Assembly (NCBI GenBank): GCA_033283335.1
Contig: JAWMQP010000008.1
Location: 124,001 to 188,000, forward strand
Direction: 5' to 3'
Length of the DNA stretch: 64,000 bases
Source: Pseudomaricurvus sp033283335
GTDB taxonomy: Bacteria; Pseudomonadota; Gammaproteobacteria; Pseudomonadales; Cellvibrionaceae
Below the pieces are notes generated by a model. It saw only the letters and a list, made by a program, of their open reading frames with translations, did not search any database and had not been told where the DNA came from. Position 1 is the stretch's first letter; each line of letters begins with the position of its first letter. Positions 7,761 to 16,983 of this stretch are shown here, one piece after another. The position numbers were made by a program, and so were the translations under genes.

Positions 7761-9137
7761 TCAATCCTCATCCAGGTCCAGTCCCAATTTCTTTAACCGA
7801 TAGCGAAACGAACGGAAGGTAATGCCCAGTTTTTTGGCCGCCGCGGTGCGGTTCCACTTGGTTTTTTCCAGGGTTGCGCTGATCACTTCCTTTTCGATTT
7901 CTTCCAGGTAGTCGTCCAGCGAATCAATTTCATCCGGGTTGACACTCTGGCTGGAAGAGGCTTGATTTATCTGGCCGGGCTGGCTGTCGGCACGGGGCAG
8001 TTGCAGGTCATCCAGTTCGATGCTGTCTTCATCGCAGAGGGTGAAAGCCCGTTCCAGGATGTTTTCCAGTTCGCGCACATTGCCGGGAAAGGCGTATTGC
8101 TGCAGGGCCGACAGCGCCCTGCCGGACAATTGAGGGGCAGGCAGATCACTGTCATCGGCAAACCTCTGCAGGAAGTGACTGGCCAGCAGGCCGATGTCCT
8201 GTTGACGTTCCCGCAGCGGCGGGATATCAATCTGAATGACGTTAATACGATAGTAAAGGTCGCTGCGAAAGTGTTCGCGCTGGACTTCACGAGCCAGATC
8301 CTTATGGGTGGCGCTAAGCACCCGCACATCCACCGATATCTCCTGTTCCGAGCCAATAGGTCGCACGGCTTTTTCCTGCAGGGCACGCAGCAGCTTGACC
8401 TGCATGTCCAGCGGCAGGTCGGCCACCTCGTCGAGAAACAGCGTGCCGCCATGGGCCGCCTGGAACAACCCCTGCTTGTCGCTGGTGGCGCCGGTGAAAC
8501 TGCCTTTCTTGTGACCGAAGAACTCGCTTTCCATCAGCTCCTTGGGAATGGCACCACAGTTGACCGGAATAAAGGGGCCTTCGGCCCGACCGCCCTGGTA
8601 GTGGATACCTCGGGCCACCAATTCCTTGCCGGTACCGGATTCACCGCTGATGTAGATGGGGGCCTGGCTGCGCGACACTTTGCGAATCTGTTGTCGCAGC
8701 TTTTGCATGGCCTGGGTTTCACCCAGCAGCGGCGAACTGGGTTCCGACTGGTTGGTCTCCTGGCTTCCCAGGCGCAGGGCGGTCTGGATCAGGTTGCGCA
8801 GCAGCTCCAGTTCGACCGGCTTGGAAATAAAGTCAAAGGCCCCCGCCTTCATGGCGGCGATGGCGGTGTCCATATTGCCGTGGGCGGTAAATACCGCCAC
8901 CGGCAAATCGCTGCGGTGTTTCTGGATCCATTTGACCAGCTCTATACCATCGCCATCGGGCAGGCGCAGATCGGTGAGGCAGACATTATAGTGGTTGTCG
9001 GAAAGCAAGGTGATCGCTTGCCCGACACTGGAGGCGCAATCGGCGTCAATGCCCATACGCGACAGGGTGATCACCAGCAGCTCGCGAATATCCGGTTCGT
9101 CATCAATGATCAGGGCTTTTGTGGTTGTTTTGCTCAT
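7761..9137 (-). CDS. pilR: PilR sigma-54-dependent response regulator
   Basis: The 458 residues form three domains. An N-terminal receiver carries phospho-acceptor Asp56 (LTDLRLP). The central AAA+ domain has Walker A GESGTGKE, the sigma-54 contact loop GSFTGA (a normal variant of GAFTGA) and Walker B LFLDEV. A Fis-type helix-turn-helix (NRTAAAKKLGI) is at the C terminus. PilR activates sigma-54 transcription of the major pilin gene, which is not in this window. It follows pilS by three bases and precedes the minor pilin operon, the same order as in P. aeruginosa. Confidence 0.93.
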   Translation of the reverse strand: MSKTTTKALIIDDEPDIRELLVITLSRMGIDADCASSVGQAITLLSDNHYNVCLTDLRLPDGDGIELVKWIQKHRSDLPVAVFTAHGNMDTAIAAMKAGAFDFISKPVELELLRNLIQTALRLGSQETNQSEPSSPLLGETQAMQKLRQQIRKVSRSQAPIYISGESGTGKELVARGIHYQGGRAEGPFIPVNCGAIPKELMESEFFGHKKGSFTGATSDKQGLFQAAHGGTLFLDEVADLPLDMQVKLLRALQEKAVRPIGSEQEISVDVRVLSATHKDLAREVQREHFRSDLYYRINVIQIDIPPLRERQQDIGLLASHFLQRFADDSDLPAPQLSGRALSALQQYAFPGNVRELENILERAFTLCDEDSIELDDLQLPRADSQPGQINQASSSQSVNPDEIDSLDDYLEEIEKEVISATLEKTKWNRTAAAKKLGITFRSFRYRLKKLGLDLDED

Positions 9138-9140
9138 GGG

Positions 9141-10760
9141 CTAAAAAATACGGTCAGGATGGGGGAATTCAATCCGGAAACAGCTCTTGTTGCCATCGGT
9201 CCGGCAGTAAGTCAGGGTGGCGTGATTGGCTTCACACAACTCTTTGGATAGATACAGGCCCAGCCCGGAACCGCTCGCCTGGGTGGTGAAAAACGGTTCA
9301 AACACATGGGGCAGGCTATCTTCCGGGATGCCATCGCCGTCGTCAATTACCAATAGGTAGGGGAGCTCGGTGATGGGATTGATGTCCAGTCTGAGGCTGA
9401 CACGAGCTACACCCCGGGTGAGTTCGCTGTGACGCAAGCCATTGTCTACCAGGTTGGTCAGGACCTGGGACAAATGGCTGGTGTCGATGCGGGTGTACGC
9501 CTCGGGCGTGCGAATGTCCAGCTCAATGGTCACCGGCTGGGAAAGGTTGTCCTGGTAATCCTGCTCAAACTGCTGCAACCAACCGGACAGGTGGACTTGC
9601 TCCGGTTTGGTCGGGCGACGACGGGACAATTGCAGCACGTTTTCGATGATCTGGTTGACCCGTGAGACGTTGGTGTCGATGATCTCGGTCAGGCGGCGAT
9701 CAGCCGCATCCAGCGAGGTGGACTCGGCCAGCAACTGACCGGCATGGCTGATGGCGCCCAGCGGGTTGCGGATCTCATGGGCGATGCTGGCGGTCAGGCG
9801 CCCCAGTGATGCCAGCTTGAGACTTTGGGCTTCACGGTTGAGACTGCGGGTATCCTCGACAAACACCAGGGTGTCGGGCGTGGGCTGAGTTTCGCTTGCA
9901 GTGGAGTTTGGGTGAGAGTCCGCCAGATCGGCAAAGCGAAGGCGCACCTCCTGGCTATTGTCTGTCACCTTCAGGTTGGGGGCGCGGGTGTGCGGCCGGC
10001 TCTGCCAGAGTTTGACCTGTTGTTCCAGTTCCGGAATGTCGCTGAGATGCAGCCTATCGCCATGGGGTTGCCAGTCCAGCAATTCGGTCGCTGAGCGATT
10101 GATCAGTTGAACCTGGCCATTGGGGGTGGCAACCACAATACCGGTTTGCATTCTTTCCACGATCATCTGCGCCAGTTGTTGCAGGTGGGCGGCCTGTTCA
10201 GCCTTGGAGGCCGCTTCGGCAGCACTCTGGCGCAGTTTGGTGCTGAGGTAGTTAAAGATCAACGAGCAGGCAAACAGGATGATGCCCAGGGTGCCGGCGG
10301 CAAACAGGGCCCGGCTGTCGACATCGGCCTGTTGCATCATGTACAGCGCCTGGGTCAATACCAGCAGTGTCGCCAGGGCCGCCAGCGCGCTGCTGGCCTG
10401 AGTGTTGAGGAAGATGCCTCCCGTCGCTGTGGCGACCAGTAACAGGAAGCCCAGGCCGCTGCCGAGCCCGCCACTGGCGTGCATTAGCAGCACCAGGGCA
10501 ACAATGTCGATAAATAGAATGACAAATATCTGCTCCGCCGTCGGGCTGAAGTTCCGACGCCAAAGCACTACCAGCGTCAGTATGTTGGTAGTGGCGTAGG
10601 CCAGTGAGCAGTAAAAAAACAGCTCTGGCCAGTGGTTGCCGAGAATATTGGGTGTCAGGCGAGAGCTGAACATCATCAGCAGCAGGCAGCTCAGGCCCAC
10701 CCGGTAGTAGGCGTAAATTTTCAGTAGGGGGTTGTTAATATCGACGCTGGTTTGGCTCAT
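9141..10760 (-). CDS. pilS: PilS sensor histidine kinase
   Basis: The 539-residue membrane kinase has about six transmembrane segments in residues 18-172, as in P. aeruginosa PilS. A PAS-like region (about 195-300) comes next, then HisKA with the phospho-accepting His328 in SIAHEIRNPLG. The HATPase domain carries NLVDNGLRHS, DDGDGIPE and GSGLGLYLSK. It phosphorylates PilR. In Pseudomonas the membrane part senses the pilin pool. The gap to pilR is three bases. Confidence 0.93.
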   Translation of the reverse strand: MSQTSVDINNPLLKIYAYYRVGLSCLLLMMFSSRLTPNILGNHWPELFFYCSLAYATTNILTLVVLWRRNFSPTAEQIFVILFIDIVALVLLMHASGGLGSGLGFLLLVATATGGIFLNTQASSALAALATLLVLTQALYMMQQADVDSRALFAAGTLGIILFACSLIFNYLSTKLRQSAAEAASKAEQAAHLQQLAQMIVERMQTGIVVATPNGQVQLINRSATELLDWQPHGDRLHLSDIPELEQQVKLWQSRPHTRAPNLKVTDNSQEVRLRFADLADSHPNSTASETQPTPDTLVFVEDTRSLNREAQSLKLASLGRLTASIAHEIRNPLGAISHAGQLLAESTSLDAADRRLTEIIDTNVSRVNQIIENVLQLSRRRPTKPEQVHLSGWLQQFEQDYQDNLSQPVTIELDIRTPEAYTRIDTSHLSQVLTNLVDNGLRHSELTRGVARVSLRLDINPITELPYLLVIDDGDGIPEDSLPHVFEPFFTTQASGSGLGLYLSKELCEANHATLTYCRTDGNKSCFRIEFPHPDRIF

Positions 10761-10854
10761 GAATTGATCTGCGGTATTGCCTGGTTTTGCTTAATGGGCG
10801 GGATTATCCGAAAATAGCACTCCGCCCCGACTCGGGGTTAGGGCTCTATATCAG

Positions 10855-10896
10855 AGCTATATACAATTAAAGCTATATAGAATTAGAGCTATAGAG
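10855..10896. repeat. Three 16-bp tandem repeats upstream of nadE
   Basis: AGCTATATACAATTAA (10855-10870), AGCTATATAGAATTAG (10871-10886) and a partial third unit AGCTATAGAG (10887-10896) follow one another without gaps. A related GCTCTATATC lies just upstream. The array ends 40 bases before the nadE ATG, between the divergent pilS and nadE genes. The A/T-rich units contain TATA-like words, so they may include the promoter or be an operator. Confidence 0.75.
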
Positions 10897-10936
10897 TACC
10901 ACGAGCGAAGAAAAAGAGATTCCGGAGTTAGATGTT

Positions 10937-12565
10937 ATGCCAACCCTAAAGATTGTTATGGCTCAGGTAAACCCGCTGGTGGGAGATATTGAAGGCAATA
11001 CCGAGCTGATTATTGACTCAGTCCGACAGGCCGAGTCGGAGCACGGTGCGGATATTGTCATTTTCCCCGAGCTGACCCTGACGGGTTACCCCCCGGAAGA
11101 TCTGTTGTTGCGCGAGAGCCTGGAGCTTCGCATCAGTCGTGGCTTGCGGGCGGTCTGTAGCGCGTCTCTGCAGGCGGCGGTGGTGTTGGGGTATCCCCGG
11201 GTTGTGGCCGGGCGGGTTTTCAATATGGCCGGCGTGATTGAAAATGGTGAAATCACCGCGGAGTACGCCAAACAGCACCTGCCCAATTACAAGGTCTTTG
11301 ATGAGTTGCGTTACTTTGTTCCTGGCGACAGCCCCTGCCTGGTGCGACTCAAGGGCATTAAGGCGGCCATCACCATCTGTGAAGACATCTGGCAGCTGGA
11401 GCCGATGCTGCAGGCCAGGCAGGCCGGTGCCCAGTTGATGTTGAATCTCAATGCCTCGCCGTATCACGTTGGCAAGGTGCAACAACGCCGAGAATTACTG
11501 CACGACCGGGCGCGCGAAGGGCATATGCCGATTGTCTATGTCAATCAGGTTGGCGCCCAGGATGAACTGATTTTTGATGGCGCGTCCATGGTGGTGGATG
11601 CCGAAGGCGATGTGAAGGTTCTCGCGCCCAGCTATGAAGAAATGCTGCAGCCGGTAACGTTAAGTTTTAATGGTGGGGTATGCACGGTTAAGAATACGGA
11701 CATCACTCCGGAACCGCCGCGGCTGGCCAGCATCTACCAGGCGCTGGTGGTGTGCGTAAGGGATTATGTCAACAAGAATGGCTTTAAGGGTGTGGTGCTG
11801 GGGCTGTCAGGGGGCATTGATTCGGCCCTGACCCTGGCCATTGCCGTGGACGCCCTCGGCAAGGACCGGGTTGAGGCGGTCATGATGCCGTTTCGCTACA
11901 CCTCGGACTTAAGTAAAAACGATGCGGCTGACGAAGCCACGCGGCTGGGAGTTCGCTACCAGTCCATTTCCATCGAGCCCATGTTCGATGCGTTTATGCA
12001 GGCGCTGGAAAGTGAGTTTGTGGGAATGGAGCGGGATACGACGGAAGAGAATCTGCAGGCCCGCTGCCGCGGTGTCCTGCTGATGGCTATCTCCAACAAA
12101 AAAGGCTATCTGGTGCTGACCACCGGCAACAAGAGTGAGATGGCCGTCGGTTACTCCACCTTGTATGGGGACATGGCAGGCGGCTTTGATGTCTTGAAAG
12201 ATGTGCCCAAGATGCTGGTGTTCGAGCTGTCCCGCTATCGCAACACCCTGGGCGAAGTGATTCCTGTGAGCGTTATCGAGCGGCCCCCTTCGGCCGAACT
12301 GGCACCGGACCAGAAAGATGAAGACAGTCTGCCACCCTATGAGGACCTGGATCGTATTCTGGAACTGTATGTGGAGCGAGACTACAGTGCCACGGCCATT
12401 ATCGCCGAGGGCTTTAAGCCCGATGTGGTGCACCGGGTTTTGCGACTGGTAGACGTCAATGAGTACAAGCGCAGACAGGCGCCGGTGGGGCCACGTATTA
12501 CCGAACGTGGGTTTGGTCGAGATCGCCGTTACCCCATCACCAACGGCTGGAAGATTGGCGACTGA
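10937..12565 (+). CDS. nadE: Glutamine-dependent NAD(+) synthetase
   Basis: This enzyme amidates deamido-NAD to NAD using glutamine, the last step of NAD synthesis. The 542 residues hold an N-terminal nitrilase-type glutaminase domain with the triad Glu45 (FPELTLTGYPPED), Lys112 (AKQHLPNYK) and Cys148 (ITICEDIW). The C-terminal synthetase domain has the ATP-PPi loop SGGIDSALT near 291-299 and TTGNKSEMAVGYSTLYGDMAG. Length is normal for the two-domain class. GGAG precedes the ATG by nine bases. It is divergent from pilS and appears to be transcribed alone. Confidence 0.95.
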   Translation: MPTLKIVMAQVNPLVGDIEGNTELIIDSVRQAESEHGADIVIFPELTLTGYPPEDLLLRESLELRISRGLRAVCSASLQAAVVLGYPRVVAGRVFNMAGVIENGEITAEYAKQHLPNYKVFDELRYFVPGDSPCLVRLKGIKAAITICEDIWQLEPMLQARQAGAQLMLNLNASPYHVGKVQQRRELLHDRAREGHMPIVYVNQVGAQDELIFDGASMVVDAEGDVKVLAPSYEEMLQPVTLSFNGGVCTVKNTDITPEPPRLASIYQALVVCVRDYVNKNGFKGVVLGLSGGIDSALTLAIAVDALGKDRVEAVMMPFRYTSDLSKNDAADEATRLGVRYQSISIEPMFDAFMQALESEFVGMERDTTEENLQARCRGVLLMAISNKKGYLVLTTGNKSEMAVGYSTLYGDMAGGFDVLKDVPKMLVFELSRYRNTLGEVIPVSVIERPPSAELAPDQKDEDSLPPYEDLDRILELYVERDYSATAIIAEGFKPDVVHRVLRLVDVNEYKRRQAPVGPRITERGFGRDRRYPITNGWKIGD

Positions 12566-12582
12566 TCCGTTAGTGGCGGACC

Positions 12583-13068
12583 TTATTGGCCCGCCGCTGT
12601 TACCGGGGCTTCACTTAAACCACTGACGACTGCCGCTGCAACCAGAGCTTCATCGTAACCCATATCGATAGCCAGTTCCTGTACGGCGGCTGCCAGGGTG
12701 GGGCGCTCGGCCACTACTGATGCGATCAGGTCCAGGTGGCTGCTGTCCGAACCAGCTTGAAGAGTCGATTGCAAGTCATGGATCAGTTGCTGGTCATCCA
12801 CCCCCTGGATGAATTCATTGACGGTTGCCAAAGCGATGCTGATTTCCGCCGCCGCTACCCCTGCTGACAGATCTCCCATTATTTCTTGTGCCTGAATATG
12901 ACCTAGGGCCTGATTGGCATCTGCCAGTGCTATGGTCAACTCGGCGGAGGCCAGGCTGTCGTTTAGGGCGTTTAACGCCGGTTGTGCATCGTGTTTGAGT
13001 GTGGACGCTGAAGCAAACAGGGGGAGGGTCAGGCCGATAGCCAGGGCCAGCAGTGTCGGTGTTTTCAT
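12583..13068 (-). CDS. Small secreted alpha-helical protein of unknown function
   Basis: The 161-residue product has a clear signal peptide (MKTPTLLALAIGLTLPLFASAS). The mature part is Ala-, Leu- and Asp-rich, predicted helical, without Cys, aromatic clusters or any motif I recognise. Two stretches resemble each other: SLASAELTIALADANQALGHI and SAGVAAAEISIALATVNEFI, suggesting an internal duplication of a helical hairpin. It is convergent with nadE (17-base gap) and divergent from the SDR gene. I cannot assign a function; a periplasmic location is the only inference I would defend. Confidence 0.7.
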   Translation of the reverse strand: MKTPTLLALAIGLTLPLFASASTLKHDAQPALNALNDSLASAELTIALADANQALGHIQAQEIMGDLSAGVAAAEISIALATVNEFIQGVDDQQLIHDLQSTLQAGSDSSHLDLIASVVAERPTLAAAVQELAIDMGYDEALVAAAVVSGLSEAPVTAAGQ

Positions 13069-13212
13069 CGCTAGGTCTCGCAGGTTGTTGTTCTTATCGT
13101 CTGGTCGTCAAGCCAGTGTAACCACTTCCTTTGTGGGTCGCAATATACGCCAAAATCCTCAGCTACACTTCCATAATCGAGGGCGACAGATGCTTGATGA
13201 GGAGAGTGAGTG

Positions 13213-14019
13213 ATGGCAATTACATTGGCTTTTGACGGTAAAACGGTGGTGGTGGTGGGTGGTACCAGCGGGATTAACCGGGGTATAGCAGAGGAATTCG
13301 CTCGCCAGGGGGCCAGGGTGGCGGTAGCCAGTCGCAAACAGGCTAAGGTGGATGACACGGTCAGCAGCCTGCAGGCGCTGGGAGCCGAGGCGATGGGTTT
13401 TGTCGCCGATGTGCGCGATCCTGAGGCGATTGAAACAGGCTTGAAGGCGGTGCACAACCGCTTTGGCGACTTTGATGTGCTGGTATCCGGTGCGGCCGGT
13501 AACTTCCCGGCCACGGCCAAGGGTATGTCGACCAATGCGTTTAAGTCTGTGGTGGACATTGACTTATTGGGCACCTTTCATGTTATGAAGGGCGCTTATC
13601 CCTATCTGAAAAAGCCTGGCGCCAGCGTCATCAATATTTCAGCGCCGCAGGCTTTCCTGCCAATGATGGCCCAAGCTCATGTCTGTGCGGCCAAAGCCGG
13701 TGTGGATATGGTGACCCGGACGCTGGCCATGGAGTGGGGGCCGGAAGGTGTGCGTATCAATTCCGTCGTCCCCGGTCCTATCGATAATACCGAGGGCATG
13801 GAGCGCCTGGCGCCCACCGATGAATTGCGGCAGCTGACGGTAGAGTCGGTGCCGCTCAAACGGATGGGAAAAACCGACGATATTGCCAATGCCTGCCTGT
13901 TCCTGGCATCGAGCCTGGCCGCTTATATCAGTGGGGTCGTGTTGCCGGTAGACGGCGGCTGGTGTCAGGGTGGCTGTGGTGGCATGAGCCATGCGCTGAT
14001 GGACTTTGCGTCCATGTAG
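13213..14019 (+). CDS. SDR oxidoreductase of the 2,4-dienoyl-CoA reductase (DECR2-like) type
   Basis: The 268-residue Rossmann protein has the cofactor loop VGGTSGINRG and an AAGNF motif near residue 95. The C-terminal half, AMEWGPEGVRINSVVPGPI followed by TEGMERL, closely resembles peroxisomal DECR2, which reduces 2,4-dienoyl-CoA with NADPH during oxidation of unsaturated fatty acids. The usual SDR YxxxK is VCAAK here, with no Tyr; DECR-type enzymes also lack Tyr at this position, so this is family-typical and not decay. The start could be ATG at 13213 or GTG at 13210; GAGGAG lies just upstream. The substrate is inferred, and it could act on another enoyl-CoA. A bidirectional terminator follows. 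Confidence 0.82.
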   Translation: MAITLAFDGKTVVVVGGTSGINRGIAEEFARQGARVAVASRKQAKVDDTVSSLQALGAEAMGFVADVRDPEAIETGLKAVHNRFGDFDVLVSGAAGNFPATAKGMSTNAFKSVVDIDLLGTFHVMKGAYPYLKKPGASVINISAPQAFLPMMAQAHVCAAKAGVDMVTRTLAMEWGPEGVRINSVVPGPIDNTEGMERLAPTDELRQLTVESVPLKRMGKTDDIANACLFLASSLAAYISGVVLPVDGGWCQGGCGGMSHALMDFASM

Positions 14020-14047
14020 GCGGCGAATAGGTACTGCCTGGAATGAA

Positions 14048-14073
14048 AAAGGCCGGTCAGGTGACCGGCCTTT
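14048..14073. terminator. Bidirectional rho-independent terminator
   Basis: AAAGGCCGGTCA and TGACCGGCCTTT form a perfect 12-bp stem with a two-base spacer. A-rich and T-rich flanks suit termination from both sides. It sits between the convergent SDR and TonB-receptor genes. Confidence 0.85.
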
Positions 14074-14094
14074 GAGGTTGGCGAGTGACAGCGC

Positions 14095-16692
14095 TTACTG
14101 GAAGCGGTAGGTCACGTCCAGGCCGTAGGTGCGCGGAGGGAAGCGCCAGATGGTGTGGGATCCAATAGCGGTTGCCGGACCCGCGTAGTCGCCAATAATC
14201 TCTTCATCGGTCAGGTTGTTGACCCAGGCGGAGATTGCCCAGACATCGCTGGCACTGTTGAAGGTGGCGCGGGCGTTCCACTGTTCGTAGGAATCAATGT
14301 CTTCACCGCGGTTGGTGCCGACACGCTCATCCGTCCAGTTGTAGTCTGTGCGCAGCACCAACTCACCCATATCCTTAACGGGCAGAGAGTACTCCATCAT
14401 CAGGTTAAACTTGTTCTCCGGGGTCATGGCCAGTGGCTCACCCTCTTCGTTGAAACCCTTGATGTCAGCACTGTAGTCCTTGGTGACTTCGGTATCCAGA
14501 TAGCTGTAGTTGGTGCTGATAAACAGGTTATCACCCGCGGTGAACAGGTCGTTGGCAACGGACCAGTAGAGTTCCATATCCAGGCCCTGACCTTCGGCGT
14601 CTTTCAGCAGAATGTTGTAGGTGGGGATGGGGGAGCCAACCAGTGACAGATCCTGTTTGTTTTCATACTCGTAGAAGTAGGCTGCCACATTCAGGCGTAC
14701 CTTGCCGTCCAGATACTCGCCCTTGTAGCCAAGCTCGTAGTTGGTGACTTCTTCCTGATCGAAAGACGGCTCAATACCTGGACCAAAGCTGAGGCTGTTG
14801 AAACCGCCGGACTTAAAGCCGGTGGCCACGCTGGCGTACATCATGCTGGTGTCGCTAAGGAAGTAATCCAGTACCAGTCGGCCAGACAGTGCATCCCAGT
14901 CATCGCTGAACTCTTCAGGCACATACATGGCATCAACGCCATTGTTGAAGAAGGCCAGGCCTAACAGCAGGGGGTTGCTGCCATATGCAGGAATGGTGCT
15001 GAAAAAGTAGTTGTTGGGGTTGTAGCCGGTTTCAACCGTGAATTCTTTTTCATCGTAGGTGTAGCGCAGACCGGCCGTCAGGTTCATTTTCTCGGTCAGG
15101 GCGTAGGTAAAGTCACCGTACACAGCCATGCTTTCATAGGTACCGGTATTGCGGACGCTCTCTACCCAGTTGCCACCACTGGCCATGCGCGCCTGCAGCT
15201 GGGGCAGAACGTCACACACGAGGGCTGCGTCTGAATTGGTGCCATAGTCAGCCAGGCTGGTAACGCTCATGCCGCAGCCGTCAATCGCCGCAATCGCCCC
15301 CAGGGCGCCTGCGCCGGCATAGGTTTGGTAGAGGAAGGTGCTCAGCGCAATACCGTCAACATTGGTGCCTACTGGGAACTGACCCGGGTTGCTGCCGTTC
15401 AGTACCGGGTTCATGCCGAAACTATTCAGCGTACGCACTCCGTTGATCATTTCGGCAATCTGCTGATCGCTGGCGTCCGCCGGCAGGCCCACCAGTGAGG
15501 GATCGTCCTGAGCGCCGGAATAGAGAGCAAAGGTTTCCAGGGTGCTGTAGTTAAATTCGGCGATGGTGGTGTGGTCCACATGCTCTTTGCTGTAACCGGC
15601 ACCCAGGGTCCACTTCAGTTTGTCGGTTTCACCGGTCAGGCGAAACTCCTGGGAAAACTGATCCTGTTCGTCGTAGTTGGCAGAGTGGAAGTGGTGATTG
15701 GGATCGGCAGAGCCATCCTCGTCGTTGAGGAAATCCACATTCATCGAGCGGTAGGCGGTGATGGAGGTCAGGGTGAAGTTGTCGAAGTCGTAGTTCACTT
15801 CTACCGATGTACCAAACAGATCCCGTTCTTCCACGGAGGGGGCATCCGTTGAGACGGCGCCAAAGGCGTCGAAGGCTTCACCCGGATTGCCGGCGTCATA
15901 GACACTTTCTGTCGTGGTGTAGACGGTACCGGAGTTTTGGTCCAGGTCGTTGTATTCAGCGCGCCAGATTACTTCGAGTTTGTCGGTCGGTGTCCACAAC
16001 AGGGAAGTGCGCAGCGATTCGCTGTCGACATTTTCCAGATCAACACCGTTTACGTTTTCCAGCCAGCCATCACGCTTGCTGCTGGTGCCGCTGATGCGGA
16101 AAGCCAGGGTTTCGCTCAGGGGGGTGTTGAAGGAAAAGTTAACATTTTTCTTGCCGTAGTTGCCGACGGTGCCGCCAATGGTGCCTTCGGTAAAGTCCGA
16201 TGGCTTCTTGGTAATAATGTGTATCGCACCGCCGGTGGCATTGCGACCGAACAGGGTGCCCTGTGGCCCCTTGAGGATTTCTACCCGTTCGACATCGTCG
16301 AAGGGAACTTCAGCACCGGCCCCGCGAGCGGCATAAACACCATCGATATAAAGAGCAACTGCAGGATCAGAGCCAACAGTGAAGTCGGAAGTCCCAATGC
16401 CACGAACGTTGTACTCAGGTTGAGTCACGCTTTCGTTGTTCATTTCCACACCGGCGGTGGCTTTACCCAGGTCGCTGATTTTTTCAGCGCCCATTTCTTT
16501 CAGGGCAGCTCCGCTAAAGGCGGAAATGGAGATAGGTACGTCTTGCAGGTTTTGTTCACGCTTTTGGGCAGTTACCACGATTTCTTCCAGCAAGGCGGAA
16601 GCGTTGGCTTGAATTGCGCTAAAAGGTGAGGTAGCCGCAACGGCGAGTGCCAAAGGCAAAGCTTTGACAGTTCGATACGGGACATGGCTCAT
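14095..16692 (-). CDS. TonB-dependent outer membrane receptor
   Basis: The 865-residue receptor has a signal peptide (about 1-32). A TonB box follows (EEIVVTAQKREQ near 36-47), then the plug domain (VPISISAFSG, YNVRGIGT, VALYIDGVYAARG, VEILKGPQGTLFGRNATGGAI). A 22-strand beta-barrel is expected, ending YGLDVTYRFQ with the terminal aromatic residue that the barrel assembly machine recognises. It moves a ligand through the outer membrane using proton-motive force. The family includes many receptors for non-siderophore organic compounds, and no neighbouring gene points to iron. It is divergent from the penicillin-acylase-family gene across a 291-base gap with repeated motifs, so the two may be co-regulated. 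The ligand is unknown. Confidence 0.9.
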   Translation of the reverse strand: MSHVPYRTVKALPLALAVAATSPFSAIQANASALLEEIVVTAQKREQNLQDVPISISAFSGAALKEMGAEKISDLGKATAGVEMNNESVTQPEYNVRGIGTSDFTVGSDPAVALYIDGVYAARGAGAEVPFDDVERVEILKGPQGTLFGRNATGGAIHIITKKPSDFTEGTIGGTVGNYGKKNVNFSFNTPLSETLAFRISGTSSKRDGWLENVNGVDLENVDSESLRTSLLWTPTDKLEVIWRAEYNDLDQNSGTVYTTTESVYDAGNPGEAFDAFGAVSTDAPSVEERDLFGTSVEVNYDFDNFTLTSITAYRSMNVDFLNDEDGSADPNHHFHSANYDEQDQFSQEFRLTGETDKLKWTLGAGYSKEHVDHTTIAEFNYSTLETFALYSGAQDDPSLVGLPADASDQQIAEMINGVRTLNSFGMNPVLNGSNPGQFPVGTNVDGIALSTFLYQTYAGAGALGAIAAIDGCGMSVTSLADYGTNSDAALVCDVLPQLQARMASGGNWVESVRNTGTYESMAVYGDFTYALTEKMNLTAGLRYTYDEKEFTVETGYNPNNYFFSTIPAYGSNPLLLGLAFFNNGVDAMYVPEEFSDDWDALSGRLVLDYFLSDTSMMYASVATGFKSGGFNSLSFGPGIEPSFDQEEVTNYELGYKGEYLDGKVRLNVAAYFYEYENKQDLSLVGSPIPTYNILLKDAEGQGLDMELYWSVANDLFTAGDNLFISTNYSYLDTEVTKDYSADIKGFNEEGEPLAMTPENKFNLMMEYSLPVKDMGELVLRTDYNWTDERVGTNRGEDIDSYEQWNARATFNSASDVWAISAWVNNLTDEEIIGDYAGPATAIGSHTIWRFPPRTYGLDVTYRFQ

Positions 16693-16820
16693 AGTATGGC
16701 TCTCTTATCGTTGTTGATGCTGCATTTTGTATGTTTCTTGAGCATGCCAGAAGCTCAAATTGAGCGACGGCAATATGAGGGATCGTAGCGCCTGAATCAA
16801 CCTAAGTGAAGGGGTATTAG

Positions 16821-16892
16821 TGAACGGTCAGTCACATTTTATTGTTGTGGAAAGCCGCCGCAATATTCGATTACGCTCGGATGACGGTCAGT
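16821..16892. promoter_or_regulatory. Paired ACGGTCAGT motifs in the divergent receptor/acylase promoter region
   Basis: ACGGTCAGT occurs at 16824-16832 and again at 16884-16892, exactly 60 bases apart on the same strand, in similar contexts (TGAACGGTCAGTCAC and TGACGGTCAGTAAG). The 291-base gap 16693-16983 holds no gene. The repeats could be sites for a regulator shared by the two divergent genes; none is encoded next to them. Confidence 0.35.
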
Positions 16893-16983
16893 AAGTTTTC
16901 AGCCCGCATGTTCACCAATTTGGGTAATTGCCAATCAAAGTGGTCGACAAAAATATTATGAATAACGCAGTGGAGAGCGACTC

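Noticed and set aside
7962..9251. Long open frame of 429 codons on the plus strand
   Set aside because: It lies wholly opposite pilR and the end of pilS, whose products match known families along their length; it has no recognisable domain.
12566..12582. Terminator between nadE and the secreted protein gene
   Set aside because: GTGGCGG and CCGCCGC can pair nearby, but the right arm falls inside the neighbouring coding region and no T run follows.
13213..14019. SDR gene as a pseudogene because the catalytic Tyr is missing
   Set aside because: DECR-type reductases do not use the YxxxK Tyr, and the rest of the sequence matches that group closely.
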